Origin: Bufo bufo
Lineage: Eukaryota; Chordata; Amphibia; Anura; Bufonidae
Reading direction: 5' to 3'
Assembly: GCF_905171765.1 (NCBI RefSeq)
Contig: NC_053390.1
Location: 306,656,984 to 306,720,983, forward strand
Length of the DNA: 64,000 nt
In this document: positions 1 to 11,398 of the stretch, piece by piece
Layout of the letters: each line of letters starts with the position of its first letter
Numbering within the stretch: position 1 is the stretch's first letter
Position numbers and translations under genes: made by a program
Notes under the pieces: generated by a model
Seen by the model: the letters and a program-made list of their open reading frames with translations, nothing else
What the model was told of the DNA's origin: nothing
Databases searched by the model: none

Positions 1-360
1 ATAGATGGATCGGATCCGCAAAACGCATCCGGACGTCTGAATGAAGCCTTACAGGGGCATGATCAATGACTGTGGTGATCACCCCATATAGACTCCCTGA
101 TCACCCCCCTGTCATTGATTACCCCCCTGTCATTGATTACCCCCCTGTAAAGCTCCATTCAGACGTCCGCATGATTTTTACGGATGCACTGATAGATGGA
201 TCGGATCCGCAAAACGCATCCGGACGTCTGAATGAAGCCTTACACGGGCGTGATCAATGACTGTGGTTATCACCCCATATAGACTCCCTGATCACCCCCC
301 TGTCATTGATCACCCCCCTGTCATTGATCACCCCCCTGTCATTGATCACCCCTCTGTAAG
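1..360. repeat. 191-bp satellite units and short TGATCAATGACAGGGG array
   Basis: One full and one partial 191-bp unit (with the GGATCCGCAAAACGCATCC block) followed by about four short units of the TGATCA-type array near 290-355. It is the shorter counterpart of the arrays at 25258-27640. The tandem 64-codon open frames here follow from the repeat and are not genes. Confidence 0.85.
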
Positions 361-2459
361 GCTCCATTCAGATATTTTTTTGGCCCAAGTTAGCGGAATT
401 TATTTTTTTTTTTCTTACAAAGTCTCATATTCCACTAACTTGTGTCAAAAAATAAAATCTCACATGAACTCACCATACCCCTCACGGAATCCAAATGCGT
501 AAAATTTTTTAGACATTTATATTCCAGACTTCTTCTCACGCTTTAGGGCCCCTAGAATGCCAGGGCAGTATAAATACCCCACATGTGACCCCATTTCGGA
601 AAGAAGACACCCCCAGGTATTCCGTGAGGGGCATATTGAGTCCATGAAAGATTGAAATTTTTGTCCCAAGTTAGCGAAACGGGAGACTTTGTGAGAAAAA
701 AATTAAAAATATCAATTTCCGCTAACTTGTGCCAAAAAAAAAAAATTTCTATGAACTCGCCATGCCCCTCATTGAATACCTTGGGGTGTCTTCTTTCCAA
801 AATGGGGTCACATGTGGGGTATTTATACTGCCCTGGCATTCTAGGGGCCCCAAAGCGTGAGAAGAAGTCTGGTATCCAAATGTCTAAAAATGCCCTCCTA
901 AAAGGAATTTGGGCACCTTTGCGCATCTAGGCTGCAAAAAAGTGTCACACATCTGGTATCGCCGTACTCAGGAGAAGTTGGGGAATGTGTTTTGGGGTGT
1001 CATTTTACATATACCCATGCTGGGTGAGAGAAATATCTTGGTCAAATGCCAACTTTGTATAAAAAAATGGGAAAAGTTGTCTTTTGCCAAGATATTTCTC
1101 TCACCCAGCATGGGTATATGTAAAATGACACCCCAAAACACATTCCCCAACTTCTCCTGAATACGGCGATACCACATGTGTGACACTTTTTTGCAGCCTA
1201 GGTGGGCAAAGGGGCCCATATTCCAAAGAGCACCTTTAGGATTTCACAGGTCATTTACCTACTTACCACACATTAGGGCCCCTGGAAAATGCCAGGGCAG
1301 TATAACTACCCCACAAGTGACCCCATTTTGGAAAGAAGACACCCCAAGGTATTCCGTGAGGGGCATGGCGAGTTCCTAGAATTTTTTATTTTTTGTCACA
1401 AGTTAGTGGAAAATGCTTATTTTTTTTTTTATTTTTTTTTTCATACAAAGTCTCATATTCTACTAACTTGTGACAAAAAATAAAAAGTTCCATGAACTCA
1501 CTATGCCCATCAGCGAATACCTTGGGGTCTCTTCTTTCCAAAATGGGGTCACTTGTGGGGTAGTTATACTGCCCTGGCATTCTAGGGGCCCAAATGTGTG
1601 GTAAGGAGTTTGAAATCAAATTCTGTAAAAAATGACCTGTGAAATCCGAAAGGTGCTCTTTTGAATATGGGCCCCTTTGCCCACCTAGGCTGCAAAAAAG
1701 TGTCACACATCTGGTATCTCCGTAATCGGGAGAAGTTGGGGAATGTGTTTTGGGGTGTCATTTTACATATACCCATGCTGGGTGAGAGAAATATCTTGGC
1801 AAAAGACAACTTTTCCCATTTTTTTATACAAAGTTGGCATTTGACCAAGATATTTATCTCACCCAGCATGGGTATATGTAAAAAGACACCCCAAAACACA
1901 TTCCTCAACTTCTCCTGAATACAGAGATACCAGATGTGTGACACTTTTTTGCAGCCTAGGTGGGCAAAGGGGCCCACATTCCAAAGAGCACCTTTCGGAT
2001 TTCACAGGTCATTTACCTACTTACCACACATTTGGGCCCCTAGAATGCCAGGGCAGTATAACTACCCCACAAGTGACCCCATTTTGTACCATAGTTTGTA
2101 AACGATATAACTTTTACCCAAACCATTTTTTTTTTACCCAAACATTTAGAACTATAAATTTAGAGCAAAATTTCTATATGGATGTCGTTTTTTTTGCAAA
2201 ATTTTACAACTGAAAGTGAAAAATGTCATTTTTTTGCAAAAAAATCGTTAAATTTCGATTAATAACAAAAAAAAGTAAAAATGTCAGCAGCAATGAAATA
2301 CCACCAAATGAAAGCTCTATTAGTGAGAAGAAAAGGAGGTAGAATTCATTTGGGTGGTAAGTTGCATGACCGAGCAATAAACGGTGAAAGTAGTGTAGGT
2401 CAGAAGTGTAAAAAGTGGCCTGGTCTTTCAGGGTGTTTAAGCACTGGGGGCTGAGGTGG
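1..2459 (-). mobile_element. Family A non-autonomous TTAA element, truncated copy
   Basis: This stretch is the reverse complement, with variation, of the complete family A element at 22027-28055. It runs from inside the 191-bp satellite (window edge) through alternating palindromes to an end at CCACCTCAG (read on the minus strand) abutting a TTAA at 2460-2463. It lies inside the RNase H region of a DIRS element, so it inserted there. There is no transposase. Palindrome centres are seen near 412, 699, 1062, 1438 and 1822, fewer than the eight in the complete copy. The TTAA target suggests mobilisation by a piggyBac- or Kolobok-type transposase, but the superfamily is not proven. Confidence 0.8.
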
Positions 2460-2490
2460 TTAAAGGTGTTTTCTCATCTGATACAAAACA

Positions 2491-3114
2491 GACGTTCAGG
2501 TAAGAACGGACAATACAACAGTAGTTGCTTACCTAAACCATCAAGGCGGGACAAGAAGTTTAACTCTGAGCAAACTAACAGAAAAAATATTCTCCTGGCC
2601 GGAGGTTCACTTAAGATCCCTATCATCGATTCATCTAAAAGGATCCCTAAACATAGAAGCAGACTTTTTAAGCAGAACTTACTTAAAAACAACAGAATGG
2701 AGCCTAGAAAGACACGTCTTTCTCCAAATCACGGAATTGTGGGGAACTCCACAAGCAGATCTTTTTGCTTCAGCCACAAACACAAAACTAAAAAAGTTTT
2801 TTTCTCTGAATCCGTTCGACGGAAACATAGGGGTAGACGCGCTGTCCCAAAAATGGGATTTTCAACTAGCCTATGCCTTTCCCCCTTTTCAATTAATTCC
2901 CAGAGTCCTAAAAAAGATTTGGTTAGACAGGTGCTCATGTGATACTAATAGCCCCTCTATGGCCAAAAAAAACATGGTTTCAGTTACTGAAGACTCTTTC
3001 AGTCCAGAGCCCATGGATCCTTCCTTGTAAACAGGACCTACTGTCCCAGGGCCTGATCTACAGTACCATCTCCAAATAGAAAGGTTACACCTAACGGCCT
3101 GGAACCTGAAAGGA
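2491..3114 (+). pseudogene. DIRS RT-RNase H C-terminal fragment
   Basis: The frame is open from about 2491 to 3030 although the first ATG is only at 2737. Translation gives the RNase H-like stretch VRTDNTTVVAYLNHQGGTRS followed by HLKGSLNIEADFLSR and ELWGTPQADLFA, which are conserved in DIRS polyproteins. A frame change near 2936 moves the match to APLWPKKTWFQLL and later to QIERLHLTAWNLKG just before the recombinase. The N-terminal RT half is absent. Role: cDNA synthesis and RNA removal in the DIRS cycle. Non-functional here. Confidence 0.75.
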
Positions 3115-3433
3115 TCATTTTGAGATCAAAGGGCCTATCAGAAGCCATTATTAACACTATGTCAGCCAGCAGAAAAGATGTAACTTCAAAAATGTATCAT
3201 AAGGTATGGAGTAAATTTTGCTGTTGGTGTATCCAGGAAAAAACTTCTTCTCAGAAGTTCACAGTCCAAGCAGTTCTAGGTTTCCTGCAGTCTGGCTTCG
3301 AAAAAGGATTACGCCCAAACACTTTAAGAGTGCACATATCAGCCTTAAGGGCAGTGTTTGGAGAAAAAATTGCGGAACATCCATGGGTTATCCGTTCTTT
3401 AAGAGGGGCAGATAGGTTAAGAACGTTTCATAA

Positions 3434-3712
3434 ATTTGAAGAAGATTGAGAACCGCACTCTACTATTTAATATTCTGGTGCCGGTCAAGGGCTGCAAGCA
3501 GCCAATATACATGGAAGTAAAATTGAGGCACACCATTTTCAGTATTTGCAATTTCAGGGGATTTATTTCTTTGTATCATGTAGTGATATCATCCATTTGC
3601 CCAATCTATTTCATAATTTGAACATTTTCATAAACCGGACGTTTCGGTCGCGCAGGACCTTCATCTGCGGTTTTATCTGTTCAGACGGGTATGTGAGCTT
3701 GTGGGGCGCTGG
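3434..3712 (-). mobile_element. Penelope-like 3' fragment inserted in DIRS recombinase
   Basis: A 279-bp insertion flanked by an 11-bp direct repeat ACGTTTCATAA (3423-3433 and 3713-3723). On the minus strand it carries CAGATGA, a GGTC/GACC hairpin and GAAACGT (3639-3667), the same layout as the hammerhead-like block in the Penelope-like elements at 49697 and 57971. It has no coding part. I infer a short Penelope-type terminal fragment; another retroelement with a similar end is possible. Confidence 0.5.
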
Positions 3713-4357
3713 ACGTTTCATAAGGCCTACAGTTTCCCCTTGGGATCTCAATTTGGTGCTATTAGGTTTGACAAACGCCCCGTTTGAACCTTTGTCAGAA
3801 ACCTTGTTGAGATATTTATCACTAAAGACTTTATTCCTGGTATCAATCACCTCAGCGCGTAGAGTGAGTGAAATCCAAGCTCTAAAAATAGTGGAACCCT
3901 TTTGCATCGTATTTCCGGACAGAATTGTATTCAGATTGGACAATTCTTTTCTTCCTAAAGTGGTATCAAACTTCCACAGACAGGAAGAGATTATTGTCCC
4001 ATCATTTTGCTCAAACCCAAAAACAGAAGGGGAAATGAATTTCCACAAGTTAGATGTACGTAGGGCTGTATTACTCTATCTAGAGGTTACAAAAACGTTC
4101 AGGAAAACAGACTATCTATTTGTCCAATTCAGTGGAACACATAAAGGGCAGAAAGCCACAAAAAACTCCTTATCCAGATGGATAAAAATGGCAATTTCGG
4201 AGTCATATAAAGTGTTAGATATTCCTCCACCAAAGTCCTTTACAGCACATTCCACAAGATCTGTGGCGGCATCCTGGGCAGAGAGGGCGAGCGCCTCATT
4301 AGAACAGATATGCAAAGCAGCGACATGGTCAAGTCCTCATACATTTATTAAACATTA

Positions 4358-5333
4358 GTGGTAGGTTGTGGTGGCTCACTAGCAAGTAGTTAAGGTATGG
4401 TGCTGCAAGCTCATATAGAGGGAATCACCCCACCCTCTCTTAAAGGCAAATGTAGTAATAGAATAATGAGCGACCACTCATACACTTGGCAACCAGATTG
4501 ACATATGCAGAAAATATTTATTAAATCCCCATAAAATACAAGTAATAAAATTTAAAAGAACAATGTAGCAATAATATACAACATTACAATCACATATATT
4601 GTGGTAGAGTGAATCTACCCGTAACGCGTATGGTGAAACAAGTGATGTACCTGCATTGAAAAGCCTCCGATAATACTGTATGGCCATACAGAAGAAAATT
4701 TCTACAGTAAAGGATTAACTATTCTTATCGTCGAAAGCTGCACCAAAGGAAATTGCGGAACAGAGTGGCAACTCCTGCGATCTTTGGAACTCCCGCGAAA
4801 TTCAAACCAGCTTGCTGTATGGAGCGACTGAATAAGCCGGCAAATATTTAAAGCTCCATTGAAGCAATAGGGAGACAGCAGACGCTAGACGGTAAGCCAA
4901 ACATCGATTTAAAGTTTTCTTCAATCCAAAGCTCATATGCTATAAGAGACTTTTCACATTATCAGGATTCCTGTGGACACTTTATGAACATACTGCGCTC
5001 CCAGTGAATACACCTACAACATTTTCAGTGACATTCAGTTTCCCAAATTGGGATAGAGCTCTAGAAGAAAATACCTTCTCTTTCCCAAATAACAGCATAT
5101 ACTTGAAGTTTTTTGGTGTGATATATATTATTGAATTTATTTACACTATTGAGTCATATGAATATAGTGTCGATCATATCTACCACAATATATGTGACTG
5201 TAATGTTGCATATTATTGCTACATTGTTCTTATATATTTTATTACTTGTATTTTATGGGGATTTAATAAATATTTTCTGCATATGTCAATCTGGTTGCCA
5301 AGTGTATGAGTGCTCGCTCATTATTCTATTACT
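4358..5333. mobile_element. 976-bp insertion with inverted termini in DIRS recombinase
   Basis: Flanked by the 17-bp direct repeat ACATTTATTAAACATTA (4341-4357 and 5334-5350). Arms of about 160 bp at 4448-4620 and 5175-5333 are reverse complements (GTAGTAATAGAATAATGAG at the outer end). About 90 bp (4358-4447) lie outside the left arm. There is no coding sequence of its own. The long duplication argues against a cut-and-paste element. The arrangement resembles the inverted Penelope-like insertion at 34260-36484, so a Penelope-type origin is my preferred but unproven reading. Confidence 0.6.
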
Positions 5334-5692
5334 ACATTTATTAAACATTATAGAGTGGATACTACAGCTAGTCAGGAGCTCGCTTTCGGCAGGAAGGTGC
5401 TTCAGGCCATAGCCCCCCCATATAAGAGTATTAATCTGTTATATCTCATGGTATGCCATCATGGAGGATGAAAGGGAAAAACCAAATTAAATACCTTTTC
5501 ATGAATCCTCCATGATGGCACGGATTTCCCACCCTAAAGTACGTATATGAATAAATATATGTAAGAATATGTACATACAGGCCCACATATAGTCCAATAA
5601 TTAGGTGAAGGAGTGTGTGGGTGTGAATGCAAAAAAATATATATATAATATTTGTAGATATATAATAATCCTTTATATGCGAGGATAAGACT

Positions 5693-7200
5693 CTCTAGTC
5701 TGCTTAAACTAATAACACACAAAGAATTAAATGTTACCATGTTTTTATTGAACACACCATGTAAACATTCACAGTGCAGGTGGAAAAAGTATGTGAACCC
5801 TTAGACTAATGACATCTCCAAGAGCTAATTGGAGTGATGTGTCAGCCAACTGGAGTCCAATCAATGAGATGAGATTGGAGGTGTTGGTTACAGCTGCCCT
5901 GCCCTATAAAAAACACACACCGGTTTTGGGTTTGCTTTTCACAAGAAGCATTGCCTGATGTGAATGATGCCTCGCACAAAAGAGATCTCAGAAGACCTAC
6001 GATTTTGCATAAAGCTGCAAAGGGTTATAAAAGCATCTCCCAAAGCCTTGCTGTTTATCAGTCTACGGTAAGACAAATTGTCTATAAATGGAGAAAGTTC
6101 AGCACTGCTGCTACTCTCCCTAGGAGTGGCCGTCCTGTAAAGATGACTGCAAGAGCACAGCGCAGACTGCTCAATGAGGTGAAGAAGAATCCTACAGTGT
6201 CAGCTAAAGACTTACAAAAGTCTCTGGCATATGCTAACATCCCTGTTAGCGAATCTACGATACGTAAAACACTAAACAAGAATGGATTTCATGGGAAGAT
6301 ACCATAGAGGAAGCCACTGCTGTCCAAAAAAAACATTGCTCCACGTTTACAGTTTGCACAAGAGCACCTGGATGTTCCACAGCAGTACTGGCAAAATATT
6401 CTGTGGACAGATAAAACCAAAGTTGAGTTGTTTGGAAGAAACACACAACACTATGTGTGGAGAAAAAGAGGCACAGCACACCAACATCAAAACCTCATCC
6501 CAACTGTGAAGTATGGTGGTGGGGGCATCATGGTTTGGGGCTGCTTTGCTGCGTCAGGGCCTGGACGGATTGCTATCATCAAAGGAAAAATGAATTCCCA
6601 AGTTTATCAAGACATTTTGCAGGAGAACTTAAGGCCATCTGTCCACCAGCTGAAGCTCAACAGAAGATGGGTGTTGCAACAGGACAACGACTCAAAGCAT
6701 AGAAGTAAATCAACAACAGAATGGCTTAACCAGAAGAAAATACGCCTTCTGGAGTGGCCCAGTCAGAGTCCTGACCTCAACCCGATTGAGATGCTGTGGC
6801 ATGACCTCAAGAAAGCGATTCACACCAGACATCCCAAGAATATTGCTGAACTGAAACAGTTCTGTAAAGAGGAATGGTCAAGAATTACTCCTGACCGTTG
6901 TGCACGTCTGATCTGCAACTACAAGAACCGTTTGGTTGAAGTTACTGCTGCCAAAGGAGGTTCAACCAGTTATTAAATCCAAGGGTTCACATACTTTTTC
7001 CACCTGCTCTGTGAATGTTTACATGGTGTGTTCAATAAAAACATGGTAACATTTAATTCTTTGTGTGTTATTAGTTTAAGCAGACTGTGATTGTCTATTG
7101 TTGTGACTTAGATGAAGATCAGATCACATTTTATGACCCATTTGTGCAGAAATCCATATCATTCCAAAGGGTTCACATACTTTCTCTTGCAACTGTATCT
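5693..7200 (+). mobile_element. Tc1/mariner element (DD34E), left end truncated
   Basis: Inverted arms at 5699-5795 and 6978-7085 flank one transposase gene. The right outer end continues to 7197 (GGTTCACATACTTTCTCTTGCAACTG reduced form), but the matching roughly 105 bp are missing on the left. The internal copy of the terminal motif, AAGTATGTGAACCC near 5788, and its inverse near 6985 and 7165 fit the IR/DR layout of Tc1 elements. The host sequence was the region just 3' of the DIRS end. Confidence 0.88.
5966..6976 (+). pseudogene. Tc1-like transposase (DD34E), one nonsense codon
   Basis: The original start is probably the ATG at 5967 ([12 protein letters not shown]), with a frame change about 20 codons in; from there the frame is continuous to 6976 apart from TAG at 6305-6307. 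The N-terminus has paired helix-turn-helix features ([32 protein letters not shown]). Catalytic residues are present: Asp in ILWTDKTK, Asp in LQQDND, Glu in SPDLNPIE, with 34 residues between the second Asp and the Glu. The C-terminus KGGSTSY is typical. Function would be cut-and-paste at TA sites; dead from the stop and frameshift. Confidence 0.88.
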
Positions 7201-7558
7201 AACGCACCTATCAGTGTGAATTAAGACACTGGATACTCACACACGCTTCATAGAACATTCTACCATCCTATGGAAAATACACCAATTAAGAAACTCTAAA
7301 AGGAAACAACGTAGGGCTGCAGTCCACACATTATAGAGCAAGCTGCGAGAGCTCCGCAACTTAGTATAAAGGAGGGACCGTGACTTAATTATTTATATTT
7401 ATTTTTATGTATTTTTTATTGCTAATTTTAGATTTAATATCGTATTTGATTTTGTGCTGCCATATGGTGCATCTATGTCAGCATAAGAGCGTATATTTGC
7501 ATGTATGATTGGCCAATATCTGGCATAATTTTATAGGTTGAGATTAAATTGGATGTAA
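7200..7558. other. No gene seen
   Basis: AT-rich sequence between the Tc1 right end and an L1 fragment. I find no open frame, inverted repeat or recognised family. It may be the remaining flank of the DIRS insertion site. Confidence 0.5.
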
Positions 7559-7862
7559 TTAACTTCTTGTGAGCTGGTCATTTTTTAGTACAAGAATTAC
7601 CTTTGTCAGCCTGTTGGCCAATACTTTGGCCAGCAGCTTGACATCAGTGCATAGTAGGGAGATAGGTCTGTATGACCCTGGGCATGTGGGATCTTTACCT
7701 GGCTTAGGCAGAACTATTATTATGGCTTCTTCCATGGATTCAGGCAATCTACCTAATAGGAACCATTTGGAACTGTCTAAGGGAGTTTAGCACTGCGTAT
7801 CTTTTGGCTGCGTCACCGAGACCTCTAACATTCCATGCTAACACGTAAACCCCCATCATCAA
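7559..7862 (-). pseudogene. L1/Tx1-type ORF2, internally deleted
   Basis: On the minus strand, about 7780-7862 encodes the start of an apurinic endonuclease domain (VYVLAWNVRGLGDAAKRY). At about 7790 it jumps straight to the reverse-transcriptase entry MEEAIIIVLPKPGKDP then SYRPISLLCTDVKLLAKVLA (7559-7747). The rest of the endonuclease and everything after RT motif 2 are missing. The internal junction is a deletion of several hundred codons. Upstream lies the ORF1 of the same element. Confidence 0.8.
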
Positions 7863-7934
7863 ACCCCACAGATATCATTCCCCGGACGCCCCTCCTATTC
7901 CATCTATCTTCCATCTTTTCTACCTTACTTTCAC

Positions 7935-8537
7935 CTAGAGTGCTGGTAGTATAGAGACTCTGTACTCCAAATCATCCGCCTTTTTCAGCAGATATGAGAC
8001 ATCATGAGTGATTTTACCCAGGTCTTTCCTTAAAGGAGACACAGCATCTTCCAAGCAGCTGACCCGTTCTTCCATTTCTTTAATTCTCTCAGTGACCTTC
8101 CTGAGGTCTTGTCTAATAAAAGACATATTTTCTTGCAGGCTCCCCATTTGTGTATTCAGGGTTATCAGCGCTGTGCTGCAGTTTTTAACTGCTTTAAACA
8201 CATCAGTCATTGTTGGTTCAGTGGGCAACTGTGCAGACTTTCCATCATTTACAGCCTCTCCAGTTGTGTCTCTCACCACCTCCTCTGCCCCTTGTTTCTC
8301 CATGCTGCCAGCACTACCTGTAGTCGCAGCAATAGGTGAGTACACCGAGTCCTCAGCGCTTTCACTAGGCAGGTCCACCAGTGATTCTGGCGTTATCAGG
8401 GGATTCGGTCTGGCAAACTTTCCCAGCCGTGCCGCGATCTCTGCAGCTTTCTCTCCTGCTCTGGCGCCATCTTGCCTAGAGCGCACTGCTGGCCTGCTCA
8501 TCTTCTCCTTCCTCTCCTTCCTGCTGTTCCGCTTCAT
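7935..8537 (-). pseudogene. L1-type ORF1, coiled-coil N-terminal part
   Basis: A 200-codon open frame in the same orientation as the ORF2 fragment 3' of it. Residues 1-60 are basic and Arg/Lys-rich. Residues about 105-190 form a heptad-rich coiled coil (SLQENMSFIRQDLRKVTERI then MEERVSCLEDAVSPLRKDLG), as in L1 ORF1p trimers. It ends soon after YRVSILPAL, before an RRM or C-terminal domain, so the protein is truncated by the deletion. It would be an RNA-binding chaperone of the L1 RNP. Confidence 0.7.
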
Positions 8538-8639
8538 AACACCGGCGGTCGATGCCCTCGGACTCCGGTGTCAGTTAGCGCTGAGTGACTGGTTTTACAG
8601 GATATTTGTCCCGGAGCGAAGAGTTCAGCGTTATTAGTG

Positions 8640-9118
8640 TGGGATGTGGACAGAGGATGTCCACTTCTATGCCTTTCTGTAACTCTTCCAGTCTCTCTGT
8701 TGCAATCTGCTGATGACACTCTATGACACTTTAAGCTAGGTGGCCATTTCTGTCTGAGAACATCCTGCTTGAAGCCTCGCAATGGTGAGGTACTGTTGAT
8801 CAATTGTTAGGTGTCGTCTTGGTCTCATGATGACAAAATGTGAACAGCATGATGAGGAGGACTGTTTAAATACCAATTCTAATTGAACCAGGAAATGTAT
8901 TGGGCGATTCTTGGATCAAACACCTGTTGTGAATTTTGCTTGTTAGAGAACAGCAAGTTGTGCAAAAAGTACTGAAACTTTGAACAGTTGGACTTGTGCA
9001 TTCAAAAGTTTAGAGAAGGTCACATTAACTTCACCTGTAAAGGTTAGAGTGCATTTTAGGTTCATCCTGAAATTTAACTCATCAGCCAAATATCCCTAAC
9101 TTTTCATGAGCAGTGTAT
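8640..9118 (-). mobile_element. Tc1/mariner-like element, 5' end fragment
   Basis: From the right, 9118 inward, the minus strand reads a terminal repeat with CACTGCTCATGAAAAGT, a leader, and a transposase start at about 8828 (MRPRRHLTIDQQYLTIARLQ). TAG follows after 32 codons, then another frame continues (LKCHRVSSADCNRETGR). The helix-turn-helix start and TIR style fit Tc1/mariner. It is cut off at the L1 5' end near 8640, so the DDE domain is missing. Non-functional. Confidence 0.7.
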
Positions 9119-9950
9119 AATATAAAACAACACAAATATAATGTGCACAAATGTATTATAATGCCACCCCATACCCCCACCCCGGGGCCACTCCCACAGG
9201 TTGACGCACCGGTGTCGGCTCTGATGCCCGCACGGCTGCTGCTGCATGTCCCTGTCGCGCAGATGAAAACATCCGGCAACAGGGGGCAGCCAATAGCAGG
9301 CTGCAACAGGGACAAAGAAAAAGAAGCAAAACAAGCACTCACCATCTGGGACCAATAAATATATAAGAAACAACTATTTTATTGTTTAAAAATAATTATT
9401 GATAAAATGTCTATAATCGATGATTGATACATATAAACATTCAGGTGGTGTTAGGAGCAAAATTGTTACAAATATAGTTCAAGTAAATAAATAGTGCATA
9501 GATATACCAATGATAAATATAACAATCAGGTAATTGCAATTTTGAAATAAAAAATAAATAAAATAAAATATGCTATAAAGTGTAAAAGAGAAAAAAGATT
9601 GAAGGGTTAAATTGGTGTAAAAGGAATGTTTCTCAATTTCATTGATAATTGTGCAATTGTTCAATGAATAGGTTTATTGGGAACCAATGTCACAACTGTA
9701 GGCTTCCAGTGCAGGTTGTGTAAATCTGTGTAATCACTCAAGGTTGGTATCCACCTGATTGGAAAACACACTCGGAGGGTAAAATGGTAACAATAATAGG
9801 GATTATAAGTATCAAAAGCCTGTACTTGCAGAAGACTTTTTGTGGAAGTCACACTTGAAGGGTAAAATGGTAGTGCGGATAGTAAGTATCGATTGTCTCT
9901 ACTTATAGGAGACTTTTGTGGAAATCGCACTTGGAGGATAAAATAGTTTA

Positions 9951-10288
9951 GGCTGGGTTCACACTTGAATGTATTTGATATGCGCGTTTAACTTGTGTTT
10001 TTGTTGCGCGTTTAACGCGCGTTTTTGTGCGAATTTTTGTCCATAGTCAACGCGCGTATTACGCGCGTTTGTGTGATTGACAGCAGTGTCCTATGGCCGC
10101 AAACGCGCGACAAAATGCCCCAAAGAAGCTCAAGAACTTTTTTGAGCGTAGGGCGTTTTCAGCGCGTTCAAACGCGCTGTAAAACGCTCAAGTGAGAACC
10201 GGGCCATAGGAAAGCATTGGTTTTCATGTGTTGAGCGTTTTACAGCGCGTTTGAACGCGCTGCAAAACGCTCAAGTGTGAACCCAGCC
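9951..10288. mobile_element. MITE with TTA target duplication
   Basis: 338 bp with termini GGCTGGGTTCACACTTGA and its reverse complement, flanked by TTA at 9948-9950 and 10289-10291. The inverted partner region near 11960 lacks it, giving an empty site. The interior is CpG-rich with repeated ACGCGCGTTT motifs and a long internal palindrome. A TTA duplication suggests PIF/Harbinger-type mobilisation. Confidence 0.85.
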
Positions 10289-10437
10289 TTAGACCATCTC
10301 TGCTCCCAGCAGCATTCTGTGGATATCACACTTGGAGGGTATAGTAATAAAGATAGTAGATATCAAATGTCTCTACTCACAGGAGACTTGTATAATTACG
10401 GCTGGAGTCGGGGGCGTCCCACCCGCTACACAGCCAC

Positions 10438-11297
10438 TGTCACGAGGGTATCAAGAGCCACGTCTGACTCCGTTATACCCGGGGTCAGGAAGTCGCAGCG
10501 GGTGGCTGCGCGCTCTATATCTAAAGATCATGGTGTTTCTTAGTTATTGTTTTCTGTGTTTGCCTTGCTATCCTTTTTGTCTCTCTCAGGGATCCGTAGC
10601 TTCTCCTCCTCAGCTCCTTCCTCGTTCCCTCCCTCTGTGTCACGTATGTGATAGCCACGCCGACCGTGACACAGAGGGAGGGAACGAGGAAGGCCCTGCC
10701 CAAGTGAGAGGGAAGATGGTGACCCCTGACTCACCTGGCGGCTCGCACCTGGCTGCCCTGACGTCCCTAGACGGGTTCCTCACCCGTACGCCGATCACGT
10801 GCCTAAAGCCCTGGCTTTCCCTGAGCTGAGCCCTAGGTAGTGAACAGGGCGATGGGAACACTAGTCCGCACCACTAACTCTAAGGGAAAACACCAAGGGG
10901 AGGACAGACAACACAGACTCAACATATATTCCCAGGTGGGCGACAACAGGAGACAACAATAAGCCAAACAGGGATCCGGAGGGTAGCACACAGGAACAAC
11001 AACCAGGATAAACCACTCCAGTGGGTCAGTATAGATGTCCAGGCAGGAAGCTCTATAACTGGCAACTAGAGAAGTGTGAGGGGAGAATATAAGGAGGTAG
11101 GGAGTGGCAGACAAGAAACAGCTGAGGAGGAGAAGCTACGGATCCCTGAGAGAGACAAAAAGGATAGCAAGGCAAACACAGAAAACAATAACTAAGAAAC
11201 ACCATGATCTTTAGATATAGAGCGCGCAGCCACCCGCTGCGACTTCCTGACCCCGGGTATAACGGAGTCAGACGTGGCTCTTGATACCCTCGTGACA
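10438..11297. mobile_element. 860-bp element, TG...CA ends, 5-bp target duplication
   Basis: Ends TGTCACGAGGGTATC and its inverse GATACCCTCGTGACA, flanked by GCCAC at 10433-10437 and 11298-11302. Arms of about 175 bp (10438-10616 and 11122-11297) are inverted. A second hairpin near 10618-10690 repeats the TGTCAC/GTGACA theme. The interior 10700-11100 is non-coding. A 5-bp duplication with TG...CA ends fits integrase-type insertion, yet the repeats are inverted rather than direct, so the class is unresolved. Confidence 0.75.
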
Positions 11298-11398
11298 GCC
11301 ACTCACCCGTCCCAGTGTGTCTGCGCCGGCTTTGTGTTTCTCCGTCTGAAGGCTTCATGTAGCTGACCTCGCTACACTGACGGTGTCTCAATGGCCAC

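Larger units (their letters stand above)
3121..5421 (+). pseudogene. DIRS tyrosine recombinase, split by two insertions
   Basis: The product would integrate DIRS circular DNA. Pieces at 3121-3433, 3713-4357 and 5334-5421 reassemble in order. The N-terminal core-binding part includes MSASRKDVTSKMYHKVW. The catalytic domain shows Arg I in SARRVSEIQAL and the HxxR box in FTAHSTRSVAAS. The nucleophile Tyr lies in KHYRVD, found only after the second insertion, so that insertion separates the catalytic Tyr from its domain. The C-terminus is AFGRKVLQAIAPPI then stop. The first junction also leaves the frame shifted. Assignment to DIRS is secure from the order with RNase H. Confidence 0.8.
2464..5560 (+). 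mobile_element. DIRS-like tyrosine-recombinase retrotransposon, 3' part
   Basis: A reverse transcriptase/RNase H C-terminal region is followed by a tyrosine recombinase, the order typical of DIRS elements. The 5' part is missing because family A element 1-2459 replaces it. After the recombinase stop (about 5420) a short 3' region carries an inverted pair CATCATGGAGGAT / ATCCTCCATGATG (5458-5520), probably part of the terminal repeats used in circular-junction replication. The element is dead: it has lost its 5' half and two insertions split the recombinase. Confidence 0.8.

Noticed and set aside
5576..5755. Small membrane-protein-like frame
   Set aside because: It crosses an AT-rich stretch and the Tc1 arm; composition alone gives the hydrophobic run.
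8008..8637. 209-codon plus-strand frame
   Set aside because: It is antisense to the L1 ORF1 coiled-coil frame and shows no family features.
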